From an uncultured Acetatifactor sp. (GTDB lineage Bacteria; Bacillota; Clostridia; Lachnospirales; Lachnospiraceae), in NCBI GenBank assembly GCA_910586835.1, contig CAJUJU010000058.1, positions 1-25,983 on the forward strand: a stretch of DNA of 25,983 nt, in the 5' to 3' direction. The translations under genes and the position numbers were made by a program. This document shows positions 8,141-14,657 of this stretch, piece by piece. The notes beneath the pieces were generated by a model. That model had not been told where the DNA came from. It saw nothing but the letters and a program-made list of their open reading frames with translations, and searched no databases. The stretch's first letter is position 1. Each line of letters begins with the position of its first letter.

Positions 8141-9703
8141 ATGACGAGAGTAATTGGCGTAAGATTCAGAACGGCGGGAAAGATTTATTTCTTTGATCCT
8201 CTGAATTTTGAAATAAAGAGGGGCGATCATGTGATCGTTGAGACGGCAAGAGGAATAGAATTCGGAACCGTGATGACCGGGATTACGGAGGTTGAAGATG
8301 AAAAGGTAGTCCAGCCTTTGAAGCCGGTGATCCGGATTGCCAACGAGAGAGACCATGAGCAGGAGGCAAATAACAAAATAAAGGAAAAGGATGCCTTCCG
8401 CGTATGCCTTGAAAAGATCAAAAAGCATGAGTTGGATATGAAGCTCATTGATGCGGAGTATACCTTTGACAACAATAAGGTTTTGTTTTATTTTACGGCG
8501 GACGGCCGCATTGATTTCCGGGAACTGGTGAAGGATTTGGCCGGTGTGTTCAAGACCAGGATTGAACTGCGGCAGATCGGCGTCAGGGATGAGACGAAGA
8601 TCGTGGGCGGTATTGGTATCTGCGGGCGGCCGCTTTGCTGTCACAGTTACCTTGCAGACTTCATTCCGGTTTCCATCAAGATGGCGAAGGAGCAGAATCT
8701 GTCCCTGAATCCCACGAAGATTTCCGGGGTCTGCGGCAGGCTGATGTGTTGTCTGAAAAACGAGGAGGAGACCTACGAGGAGTTAAACCGGCGGCTTCCT
8801 GGCGTGGGAGATTTTGTGGCCACCGATGATGGGCTGAAGGGAGAGGTACAGAGTGTCAACGTTCTGCGGCAGCTTGTAAAGGTGGTGGTAATGGACGGGG
8901 ATGCAAAGGAGATCAAGGAATATCCTGTAGAAAGACTGCAGTTTCGACGCAGACATGGCAAAAGGGAGAAGATGGAGTTGTCCCGGGAAGAGCTGCGCGA
9001 GCTGGAAAAGCTGGAGAAGGAAGAGCAGCATGAGGGCCGTGAAGGCGACGGACAGCAGGAGAACGAACAGAGACAGGGCGGAAAAGGACGCGGCAGGCAG
9101 GGGAATGAACAGCGCCGTGAGGGAAGAGACCGTCAGAACGGTGAGCAGCGTCGTGAAGGAAGAGACCGCCGAGGCGGCGAGCAGCGCTGGGAAGGAAGAG
9201 AGTACCAGAACGGCGAGCAGTACCGTGAGGGAAGAGAATACCAGAACGGCGAGCAGCGCCGGGAAGGAAGAGAGTACCAGAACGGCGAACAGTACCGAGA
9301 GGGAGGAGAAGGCCAGGAGGGAAACGACTGTCAGAACGGCGAAGGAAGGGAATACCGAAACGGAAGACAGCGCCGGGAAGGAAGAGAATATCAGAACGGC
9401 GAGCGGCGTCGTGAGGGAAGAGAATACCAGAACGGTGAGCGGCGTCATGAGGGAAGAGAGTACCAGAACGGCGAGCGGCGCCATGAGGGAAGAGAGTACC
9501 AGAACGGCGAGCAGCGTCGTGAGGGAAGAGACCGTCAGGAGGGCGGACAGCGCCGGGATAACCGGAACCGCCAGTGGGACGGGCATCGTCAGGAGGGCGA
9601 TCAGAGACAGCATGGCCGCGGCAGATACAATCAAGGTCAGAATAACAGACAGAGACAGGAAGGACAGTCAGGACACGATGACAATCAGTCTGAAGGACAA
9701 TGA
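8141..9703 (+). CDS. ricT: RicT/YaaT, PSP1-domain Fe-S regulator, with long repetitive C-terminal tail
   Basis: RicT (YaaT) is part of the RicA-RicF-RicT complex that in Bacillus carries iron-sulfur clusters and directs RNase Y-dependent mRNA processing, affecting sporulation, competence and biofilm. Residues 1-290 are the normal protein: a PSP1 domain at about 60-145 and six conserved cysteines (161, 166, 167, 198, 203, 204) in GRPLCC and GRLMCC contexts. The usual family length is about 275-320 residues; this one has 520. The extra 220 residues are an Arg/Glu/Gln/Gly tail built of about 12-residue units of the type EGREYQNGEQRR. The tail is in frame and not broken, so it is likely translated; a disordered RNA-binding role is an inference from its RG-rich composition. 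GGGAGG precedes the ATG. Its last 26 bases overlap trmN6, and yabA is missing between the two. Confidence 0.92.
   Translation: MTRVIGVRFRTAGKIYFFDPLNFEIKRGDHVIVETARGIEFGTVMTGITEVEDEKVVQPLKPVIRIANERDHEQEANNKIKEKDAFRVCLEKIKKHELDMKLIDAEYTFDNNKVLFYFTADGRIDFRELVKDLAGVFKTRIELRQIGVRDETKIVGGIGICGRPLCCHSYLADFIPVSIKMAKEQNLSLNPTKISGVCGRLMCCLKNEEETYEELNRRLPGVGDFVATDDGLKGEVQSVNVLRQLVKVVVMDGDAKEIKEYPVERLQFRRRHGKREKMELSREELRELEKLEKEEQHEGREGDGQQENEQRQGGKGRGRQGNEQRREGRDRQNGEQRREGRDRRGGEQRWEGREYQNGEQYREGREYQNGEQRREGREYQNGEQYREGGEGQEGNDCQNGEGREYRNGRQRREGREYQNGERRREGREYQNGERRHEGREYQNGERRHEGREYQNGEQRREGRDRQEGGQRRDNRNRQWDGHRQEGDQRQHGRGRYNQGQNNRQRQEGQSGHDDNQSEGQ
9119..9558 (+). repeat. Tandem 36-bp repeat array inside ricT
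   Basis: About a dozen degenerate units of 36 bp encode 12-residue blocks of the type EGREYQNGEQRR, varying mainly in YQ/RQ and QR/RR/RH/QY. One unit (around 9299-9345) is irregular in length and sequence. Because the unit length is a multiple of three and holds no stop in any frame, other frames across it are also open: the frame shared with trmN6 and long antisense frames. Outside 9119-9558 the Arg/Gln/Gly composition continues (9032-9660) without a clean period. Confidence 0.9.
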
Positions 9704-10415
9704 GAGAGTAGATGAACTGCAGCGGAACGGCTATCGGATCATTCAGAACCCGGAGAAGTTCTGCTTCGGGATGGATGCGGTGCTGCTGACAGGATTTGCC
9801 CGTGCAAGGCAGGAGGACAGGCTTCTGGATCTGGGTACGGGAACGGGGATTATTCCTCTTCTCATGGAGGCTAAATACCATTGTGCACATCTTACCGGGC
9901 TGGAGATCCAGCCGGAGAGCGCCGACATGGCGGCCAGAAGTGTGGAACTGAATGGACTGACGGACAAGATAGACATTGTAACCGGAGATATTAAAGAGGC
10001 AGACAATATTTTCCAGTCTGCTTCTTTTGATTGTATCACTTGTAATCCACCCTATATGATAGGCCGTCATGGAATCGTAAATCCGGATGCACCCAAGGCC
10101 GTGGCCCGTCATGAGCTGCTCTGTACCTTTGAGGATGTGGCAGCCCAGACCGGAAAGCTTCTGAAGCCGGGAGGACACTTTTTTCTGGTGCATCGTCCCT
10201 TTCGTCTGGCGGAAATAATGACCACGCTGGTACGGTTTCAGCTGGAACCGAAGCGTATGCAGCTGGTTTATCCCTATGTGGATAAGGAGCCGAATATGGT
10301 GCTGATCGAGGCAGTGCGGGGAGGAAGATCCCGGATGACTGTGGAGAAGCCGCTGATTGTGTACCGGGAGCCGGGGGTATACATGCCGGAGATTTACGAG
10401 ATATATGGTTATTGA
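9678..10415 (+). CDS. trmN6: tRNA1(Val) (adenine(37)-N6)-methyltransferase family protein (TrmN6/YabB)
   Basis: A 245-residue class I SAM-dependent methyltransferase. The N-terminal GYRIIQNPEKFCFGMDAVLL is the family hallmark, the SAM-binding loop is DLGTGTGIIPLL (residues 51-62) and the catalytic NPPY motif of N6-adenine methyltransferases is at 123-126. In E. coli TrmN (YfiC) methylates A37 of tRNA1(Val); the substrate here is inferred. The frame is open far upstream, through the ricT repeats, but only the ATG at 9678 gives the normal family N-terminus. It overlaps ricT by 26 bases, with AGGA four bases upstream and AGGAAGGA (9657-9664) a little further. Order yaaT-yabB-yabC as in Bacillus supports it. 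Confidence 0.93.
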   Translation: MTISLKDNERVDELQRNGYRIIQNPEKFCFGMDAVLLTGFARARQEDRLLDLGTGTGIIPLLMEAKYHCAHLTGLEIQPESADMAARSVELNGLTDKIDIVTGDIKEADNIFQSASFDCITCNPPYMIGRHGIVNPDAPKAVARHELLCTFEDVAAQTGKLLKPGGHFFLVHRPFRLAEIMTTLVRFQLEPKRMQLVYPYVDKEPNMVLIEAVRGGRSRMTVEKPLIVYREPGVYMPEIYEIYGY

Positions 10416-10468
10416 GGAACAGTCCATGGCGGGGAGCATACCGGGAAACAGGGCGACAGGAAAGGAAC

Positions 10469-10477
10469 AGGAGGTGA
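10469..10477 (+). promoter_or_regulatory. Full-consensus ribosome binding site that fixes the rsmI start
   Basis: AGGAGGTGA is a complete match to the 16S anti-Shine-Dalgarno and lies five bases before GTG 10483. The in-frame ATGs at 10405 and 10426 have no comparable site, so the GTG is chosen. Confidence 0.8.
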
Positions 10478-10482
10478 CAACC

Positions 10483-11334
10483 GTGTCGGGAACATTATAC
10501 TTGTGCGCAACACCCATCGGGAATTTGCAGGATATGACGCCGCGTGTGGTGGAGACCCTGCGGGCGGTGGATCTGATCGCGGCGGAGGACACACGCAACA
10601 GCATCAGACTTTTAACTCATTTTGAAATCCGCACTCCCATGACAAGCTATCATGAGTATAACAAGGTGGAGAAGGCGAGGCAGTTGGTGGGACAGCTGCA
10701 GACCGGGCAGAACATCGCGTTGATTACGGATGCGGGAACTCCGGCTATTTCCGATCCCGGAGAGGTATTGGTGAGTATGTGTCACGAAAACAATGTGCCC
10801 GTCACCAGTCTTCCGGGGCCGGCGGCCTGCATCACTGCGTTGACCCTGTCGGGTCTGTCCACCAGGCGTTTTTGTTTTGAAGGCTTTCTGCCGGTTGAAA
10901 AGAAGGAAAAAAAGCAGATTCTGGAGGAGCTTTCCGGGGAGAGCCGTACCATGATTCTGTATGAGGCGCCGCATCACCTTGTGCGTACACTGGAGGAACT
11001 GTATGAGGCGCTTGGAGAGCGGAGGATAACCCTGTGCAGGGAGCTGACGAAAAAATTTGAGACAGTGATGCCGACTACTCTGGAAGGTGCCCTGGAATAC
11101 TATAAGAGTCAGGAACCAAGGGGAGAGTATGTGCTGGTCATTGAGGGTAAGAGCCGGGAGGAGAAACGGCAGGAGGAAATTTTGTCCTGGGAGAGCCTGA
11201 GCATCGAGGAGCATATGGCCCGCTATGAGGGGCAGGGTATGGACGGTAAAACTGCCATGAAACAGGTGGCAAGGGATCGGGGTGTGTCCAAACGGGAGAT
11301 CTACGCGTATCTGCACAGGGAAGAGCGTCTTTGA
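10483..11334 (+). CDS. rsmI: 16S rRNA (cytidine(1402)-2'-O)-methyltransferase
   Basis: RsmI adds the 2'-O-methyl group to C1402 of 16S rRNA in the decoding centre, using SAM. It belongs to the tetrapyrrole (corrin/porphyrin) methylase fold. Visible motifs are GTLYLCATPIGNLQDMTPR at the N-terminus, AAEDTRNSIRLL, the glycine-rich LITDAGTPAISDPG and the SLPGPAACITAL segment, followed by FEGFLP. The 283-residue length from GTG 10483 equals the family norm, while starts at 10405 or 10426 would add a non-conserved lead. It follows trmN6 by 67 bases; the small GIY-YIG gene yazA that lies between them in Bacillus is absent. Confidence 0.95.
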   Translation: MSGTLYLCATPIGNLQDMTPRVVETLRAVDLIAAEDTRNSIRLLTHFEIRTPMTSYHEYNKVEKARQLVGQLQTGQNIALITDAGTPAISDPGEVLVSMCHENNVPVTSLPGPAACITALTLSGLSTRRFCFEGFLPVEKKEKKQILEELSGESRTMILYEAPHHLVRTLEELYEALGERRITLCRELTKKFETVMPTTLEGALEYYKSQEPRGEYVLVIEGKSREEKRQEEILSWESLSIEEHMARYEGQGMDGKTAMKQVARDRGVSKREIYAYLHREERL

Positions 11335-11392
11335 CGGAACGTTTGTCCGGAAGGAAAGAAGGGCGTGAATTGTAAGAAAGGAAGAAAATTTC

Positions 11393-11572
11393 ATGGCGGC
11401 TTCAAATTGTGACGCATGTGTCAACTATGTGTATGACGAGGATTATGAGTGCTATTCTTGTCTGGTAAACCTGGACGAGGATGAGATGTACCGCTTTTTG
11501 ACGGGAGATCAGAGGGAGTGTCCCTATTTTCGACTGGATGACGAGTACGGTGTGGTGAGGCATCAGCTATGA
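11393..11572 (+). CDS. Small Cys-rich protein, DUF6472-like
   Basis: A 59-residue acidic protein (MAASNCDACVNYVYDEDYEC at the start) with two CxxC pairs, Cys6/Cys9 and Cys20/Cys23, plus Cys43 in RECPYFRLDDEY. The four cysteines could hold one zinc or a small Fe-S centre. It resembles, from memory, the DUF6472 family found widely in Lachnospiraceae and relatives, whose function is unknown. AAAGGAAG stands at good spacing before the ATG. It lies 58 bases after rsmI and 13 bases before lrgA, so it is probably in one transcript with both. Codon usage and ribosome site make a chance frame unlikely. Confidence 0.8.
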   Translation: MAASNCDACVNYVYDEDYECYSCLVNLDEDEMYRFLTGDQRECPYFRLDDEYGVVRHQL

Positions 11573-11585
11573 CGGGGACAGTGCT

Positions 11586-12197
11586 ATGAAACTGATGAAG
11601 CAGCTTGCGGTTATTATGACGATTTCTTTTCTGGCGGAGCTGATGGAAATCTTGATTCCGCTGCCTGTCGCAGCAAGTGTCTATGGTCTCCTGTTGATGC
11701 TGATTGGGCTTGTGACAAAGGTCATTCCTCTGGAAAAGGTGGAGGATGGGGCTGATTTTCTGATTGAAATTATGCCCATTCTGTTTGTGCCGCCTACGGT
11801 GGGGCTGATTGCCAATGTGGAGGCGCTGCGGCAGATGCTGGTACCACTGTTTGTCATCAGCATTACCACCACCATACTGATTATGGCAGTGACAGGAAGA
11901 GTGACGCAGAGGCTTATGCGTCGTGGGAAGGTGGAAGGCCGGCAGAACTCCCTGGAAGAGGTGAGGAAGGAGCCTGAGTCTTGGAAGGTGAACGGCCAAC
12001 AGAACTCCCTGGAAGAGGTGAGGAAGGAGCCTGAGCCTTGGAGGGTGAACGGCCGGCAGAACTCCCTGGAAGAGGGAAAAGAGCCTGAGCCTTGCATCGT
12101 GGCAGGCGGAAAGCGTACCCGGGAGGAAGTGCAGGGTGTGGAGGAAGTGTCCTGCCGGGATAGCCGGAGGAATCCGGGAAGGGACAGCGATGAATGA
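11586..12197 (+). CDS. lrgA: CidA/LrgA family holin-like membrane protein with repeat tail
   Basis: An LrgA/CidA-type protein, a small membrane protein thought to act with LrgB in control of murein hydrolase export, or in pyruvate or glycolate-type metabolite transport in some bacteria. Residues 1-115 hold four hydrophobic segments and the typical PLPVAASVYGLLLMLIGL and FVPPTVGLI stretches. The family usually ends near residue 120-135. Here an 85-residue hydrophilic tail follows, made first of three near-identical 18-19-residue units (GRQNSLEEVRKEPEPW type) and then a basic end. The tail is predicted cytoplasmic. The stop overlaps the lrgB start by eight bases, so the two are translationally coupled. 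GGGGACA precedes the ATG. Confidence 0.88.
   Translation: MKLMKQLAVIMTISFLAELMEILIPLPVAASVYGLLLMLIGLVTKVIPLEKVEDGADFLIEIMPILFVPPTVGLIANVEALRQMLVPLFVISITTTILIMAVTGRVTQRLMRRGKVEGRQNSLEEVRKEPESWKVNGQQNSLEEVRKEPEPWRVNGRQNSLEEGKEPEPCIVAGGKRTREEVQGVEEVSCRDSRRNPGRDSDE
11931..12098 (+). repeat. Three tandem 57/57/54-bp units in the lrgA tail
   Basis: Units at 11931-11987, 11988-12044 and 12045-12098 begin GTGGAAGGCC or GTGAACGGCC and share AGAACTCCCTGGAAGAG. The third lacks one codon. Each encodes about 19 residues (VNGRQNSLEEVRKEPEPWR type). The near identity points to recent duplication. Confidence 0.95.
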
Positions 12198-12882
12198 AAT
12201 TTTGACAGAATCTGCATTTTTTGGAGCAGCCCTGACGTGTGTCTGTTATGAGGCCGGACTTTGGGTAAAAAAGAAGACAAAGCTTTCGGTTGCCAATCCG
12301 CTTCTGATTGCGACGATGATGATTATTACCGTGCTGCTGGTCTTCCGCATTGAGTATGACAGCTACAAAAAAGGTGCGGATTATATCCAGTATTTTCTGA
12401 CGCCTGCCACAGTAAGCCTGGCGGTGCCGCTCTACCGGCAATTGAATCTTTTGAAGAGGTATCCGGCGGCGATTCTGGGCGGAGTTGTTGCCGGCGTGGC
12501 AGCGGCCATGGGCAGCATTTTTGTGTTGAGTATTGTTTTTGGTCTGACTCATGAACAGTATGTGACGCTTTTGCCCAAGTCCATTACCACGGCTATCGGT
12601 ATGGGAGTATCCGAGAAGATGGGAGGAATTCCCGCTTTGACCATCGCGGCTATCTGTATCACCGGAATTACGGGAGCGATCCTGGCGGAAGCAGTCTGCA
12701 AGTTGTTTCGGATTGAGGAGCCGGTGGCAAAAGGGCTTGCCATCGGAACCGGAGCGCATGCGCTGGGCACCTCAAAGGCCATGGAGCTCGGGGAGGTGGA
12801 GGGCGCCATGAGCAGTCTTTCCATTGTTGTGACAGGGATTCTGACGGTGTTGGCAGTATCTGTTTTTGCAGACTTTATCTGA
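12190..12882 (+). CDS. lrgB: LrgB family membrane protein
   Basis: A 230-residue polytopic protein of the LrgB/CidB family, the partner of LrgA. Family features include LSVANPLLIATMMII near the N-terminus, YFLTPATVSLAVPLYRQ, LLPKSITTAIGMGVSEKMGG and the C-terminal GTGAHALGTSKAMELGEVEGAMSSLS. About six to seven hydrophobic segments are visible. The ATG at 12190 (overlap ATGAATGA with lrgA) is preferred over the longer open frame from 12136 because GGGAAGGGA stands just upstream and the family starts here. No terminator follows directly. Confidence 0.93.
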   Translation: MNEILTESAFFGAALTCVCYEAGLWVKKKTKLSVANPLLIATMMIITVLLVFRIEYDSYKKGADYIQYFLTPATVSLAVPLYRQLNLLKRYPAAILGGVVAGVAAAMGSIFVLSIVFGLTHEQYVTLLPKSITTAIGMGVSEKMGGIPALTIAAICITGITGAILAEAVCKLFRIEEPVAKGLAIGTGAHALGTSKAMELGEVEGAMSSLSIVVTGILTVLAVSVFADFI

Positions 12883-12903
12883 ACCTGTTAAAAAATTGAA
12901 GCT

Positions 12904-12933
12904 GAATATTCCAAGTCGAAACTGCTCACACTA
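12904..12933 (+). promoter_or_regulatory. Candidate sigma-G-type sporulation promoter
   Basis: GAATA (12904-12908) and CACACTA (12927-12933) are separated by 18 bases. The B. subtilis sigma-G consensus is GMATR, 18 bases, CATNMTA, so the spacing is exact and the -10 has one mismatch (C for T). The transcript would start near 12941 and run into two coat-like genes, which fits forespore expression. A chance match in AT-rich DNA cannot be excluded. Confidence 0.4.
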
Positions 12934-12969
12934 ATTCTGCAACCAAAAAGGCAGAAGGAGGCTATGAAA

Positions 12970-13155
12970 ATGAGCAATATTTCAGAACTGGATTTACAGA
13001 ATCTGCGTCATCTGATCGGTGGTTTTGACACCACGCACTGCAAGATGCAGGCCTATGCGAAGGAGGCCACAGACCCACAGGTCAGGCAGTTTTTTGAAAA
13101 AGGCGCTAAGTCGGCTATGGATAATAAGCAGCAGCTTATGAAATTTTTGGGTTAA
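12970..13155 (+). CDS. Small hypothetical protein, coat-associated (helical)
   Basis: A 61-residue protein with a conserved-looking N-terminal SNISELDLQNLRHLIGGF and then a helical segment (TDPQVRQFFEKGAKSAMDNK). The sequence and the neighbour resemble the small ferritin-like or CotF-like proteins of clostridial spores: helices with His and Cys near HCKMQAYA. The ATG at 12970 is preferred over 12964 because AAGGAGG (12955-12961) is only two bases from the latter and eight from the former. It lies 12 bases before the CotF-like gene and is likely its partner. The biochemical role is unknown. Confidence 0.75.
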   Translation: MSNISELDLQNLRHLIGGFDTTHCKMQAYAKEATDPQVRQFFEKGAKSAMDNKQQLMKFLG

Positions 13156-13167
13156 GGAGAAGAAGGC

Positions 13168-13422
13168 ATGCAGGAAAAAACTATGGTGGCAGATACCCTT
13201 GCCGGTATCAACGGAGAACTGACCCGCTATGCGGGAATGATCGCCCAGTCCGAAAACAAGGAGCTGAAGGCGACCCTGAAGCAGATGCGTAATGCCTGTG
13301 AGCAGTCACAGGAGGAGCTGTATAACATCGCGAGAGAAAAATCCTACTATGTTCCCGCCAGCAAGGCAACGGACGAAGAGGTACAGCATGTGAAGAGCCT
13401 GTTCACCCAGGGTACTCTGTAA
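13168..13422 (+). CDS. CotF-like spore coat protein
   Basis: An 84-residue protein resembling the Coat_F family: a helical hairpin with MVADTLAGINGELTRYAGMIAQ, then LKQMRNACEQSQEELYNIAREKSYYVP, with the family-typical aromatic-Tyr ending of the second helix. Such proteins are found in spore coats of Bacillus and Clostridia, and many Clostridia encode several small copies. GGAGAAG precedes the ATG. It is the second gene of a two-gene unit ending at the strong terminator just downstream. Confidence 0.8.
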   Translation: MQEKTMVADTLAGINGELTRYAGMIAQSENKELKATLKQMRNACEQSQEELYNIAREKSYYVPASKATDEEVQHVKSLFTQGTL

Positions 13423-13495
13423 GGAGTATTGTGAAAGGACAGAGTCGGAGCAGAGATCACGGCGCCGACAGCCGGATGATTTGACGGGCGGACAC

Positions 13496-13536
13496 CCCCC
13501 GGAAACCTGAGAATATCAGCTTTCCGGGGGTTGCTT
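13496..13536 (+). terminator. Intrinsic terminator after the coat-like genes
   Basis: A perfect 10-bp stem CCCCCGGAAA (13496-13505) / TTTCCGGGGG (13521-13530) is extended by an inner CTGA/TCAG helix across one C-C mismatch, leaving a GAATA loop, and is followed by TTGCTTT. The T-rich side is on the + strand, so it mainly serves the coat-like unit. It overlaps the last codons of the converging AraC gene; the minus-strand side has no T tract. Confidence 0.85.
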
Positions 13537-14403
13537 TGTGCCGCCGGAAGGCTGTGTTCCCGAAAGCTCCGGGGTTCCGTACAGCTTTCGGTACTGGCTT
13601 GGGGATACGCTGTAACGGCGTCGGAATTCTCTGGCAAAGTGCTGGCGGTTTTCATAGCCTACTTCCAGGGCAATTTCCAGCACGTCTTTTCTCGTTAATG
13701 TCAGCAGGGCGGCAGCTCTGTCTACCCGGACCGTATTAATGTGGGTGGTGATCCTGCGGCCTGCATATTTTGAAAAAAGGGATTCCAGATGGGAGCGGCT
13801 GATTCCTACATTATCAGCGATCTGCTGGATGGTCATGGGATCGCTGCTGTGTTCCGCGATATATTTTTTTGCCAGACTGATATAGGAGATCCCTGCGGCT
13901 TTTCGTTTTGTAAAGAAGGAGCGGGCCATTTTGATATACAATATGGTGAGGAGGGCCGTTATCATACTGTTCCGCTGGGGGGAGGAGCCATGAAATTCCC
14001 GAATCAGTTCGTTTATGGTGGAAGCAATATTTTCCTGATCGATCAGAAAGCAGTAACGGTTCCTGTAGTGCATGAAGCCGTCCATGGTATCGCTGTTTCT
14101 GCACATGGAATCCAGGTCAAGGTGAACCGGATCCGCAGAGGGCAGGAAATGAATCCGATAAACAAGGTTGGTCTCACCCTCCGGAACCTCCAGATCGTAT
14201 TTTACGTTCCTGTGGAGGTAAATGATATTCCGATAGGCGGGCCGGATATCCTTGTCTGGAAGATTGACCCGGCAGCAGCCATTGGCCACATAGATCAGCT
14301 GGTTTTCTGTTCCTGTATCCTGTCCGCTGAGGCTGTGCAGGCCGCAAAGGGTATCGCAGGCAGTCATTTCCATATAAAATGGTACATTATCTCTTCTTAA
14401 CAT
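13516..14403 (-). CDS. AraC family transcriptional regulator
   Basis: A 295-residue AraC/XylS regulator. Residues 1-165 form a cupin-like sensor part (ENQLIYVANGCCRVNL, then LHRNVKYDLEVPEGETNLVYRIHF). The two helix-turn-helix motifs lie at about 176-275, with SLAKKYIAEH, MTIQQIADNVGISRSHLESLF and the second-helix signature ALEVGYENRQHFAREFRRRYSVSPSQYRK. The start is placed at 14403, where GAGG lies eight bases upstream on the minus strand; the frame is open further (to 14481), but that part overlaps the promoter. It is divergent from the transporter operon, with 254 bases between the starts, so it very probably controls it in response to the imported compound. It converges on the coat-like genes. 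Confidence 0.92.
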   Translation of the reverse strand: MLRRDNVPFYMEMTACDTLCGLHSLSGQDTGTENQLIYVANGCCRVNLPDKDIRPAYRNIIYLHRNVKYDLEVPEGETNLVYRIHFLPSADPVHLDLDSMCRNSDTMDGFMHYRNRYCFLIDQENIASTINELIREFHGSSPQRNSMITALLTILYIKMARSFFTKRKAAGISYISLAKKYIAEHSSDPMTIQQIADNVGISRSHLESLFSKYAGRRITTHINTVRVDRAAALLTLTRKDVLEIALEVGYENRQHFAREFRRRYSVSPSQYRKLYGTPELSGTQPSGGTKQPPES

Positions 14404-14443
14404 AGTAGCATCCTCATTCTGCAGCAGCTTTGTCTGTTTGTCT

Positions 14444-14471
14444 ATTGTAGCATAATTCCTCCTGTTTTCAA
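14444..14471 (-). promoter_or_regulatory. Promoter of the AraC gene
   Basis: Read on the minus strand: TTGAAA (14471-14466), 16 bases, then TACAAT (14449-14444), with TG one base before the -10. The -35 matches five of six bases and the -10 five of six. The transcript start is predicted near 14437, giving a leader of about 34 bases. Confidence 0.6.
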
Positions 14472-14510
14472 ATGTCAACAATTGGTTCCTGTGGAAAAAA
14501 CACCTTATTG

Positions 14511-14535
14511 ATATTTTACAAAAAAAGTAAAATAT
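14511..14535. promoter_or_regulatory. Perfect inverted repeat, candidate operator
   Basis: ATATTTTAC (14511-14519), a seven-base A spacer and GTAAAATAT (14527-14535) form a perfect 9-bp inverted repeat between the divergent AraC gene and the transporter operon. It lies about 57 bases upstream of the -10 at 14592, a usual place for an activator, though AraC proteins more often use direct repeats. It could also be a hairpin, but no transcript is expected to cross it. Confidence 0.5.
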
Positions 14536-14591
14536 GTTCCATTTGATTGTTAATATCGTCCAATATATTACGCATAAATCCGCAGATTCTT

Positions 14592-14597
14592 TATAAT
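14592..14597 (+). promoter_or_regulatory. -10 element of the transporter operon promoter
   Basis: A perfect TATAAT at 14592-14597 has no convincing -35 at 16-18 bases (TTACGC-like). A promoter with a strong -10 and weak -35 next to an AraC gene suggests activator dependence. The transcript would start near 14604, leaving a leader of about 54 bases before the ATG at 14658. Confidence 0.5.
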
Positions 14598-14657
14598 GAT
14601 ATACATAAAATACAGAAGGATAAGAGAAGGCATAATCCCGGTGGAGGAAAGGAAAAC

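Noticed and set aside
8783..10604. Very long antisense open frames opposite ricT, trmN6 and the start of rsmI
   Set aside because: They arise from the stop-free 36-bp repeat and GC-biased codons of the sense genes; the translations are low-complexity (Leu/Ser/Val or Arg/Ser/Gly) with no domain and no ribosome site.
13536..14400. Plus-strand frames opposite the AraC gene
   Set aside because: The minus strand has clear AraC motifs, promoter and ribosome site; the plus-strand translations lack domains.
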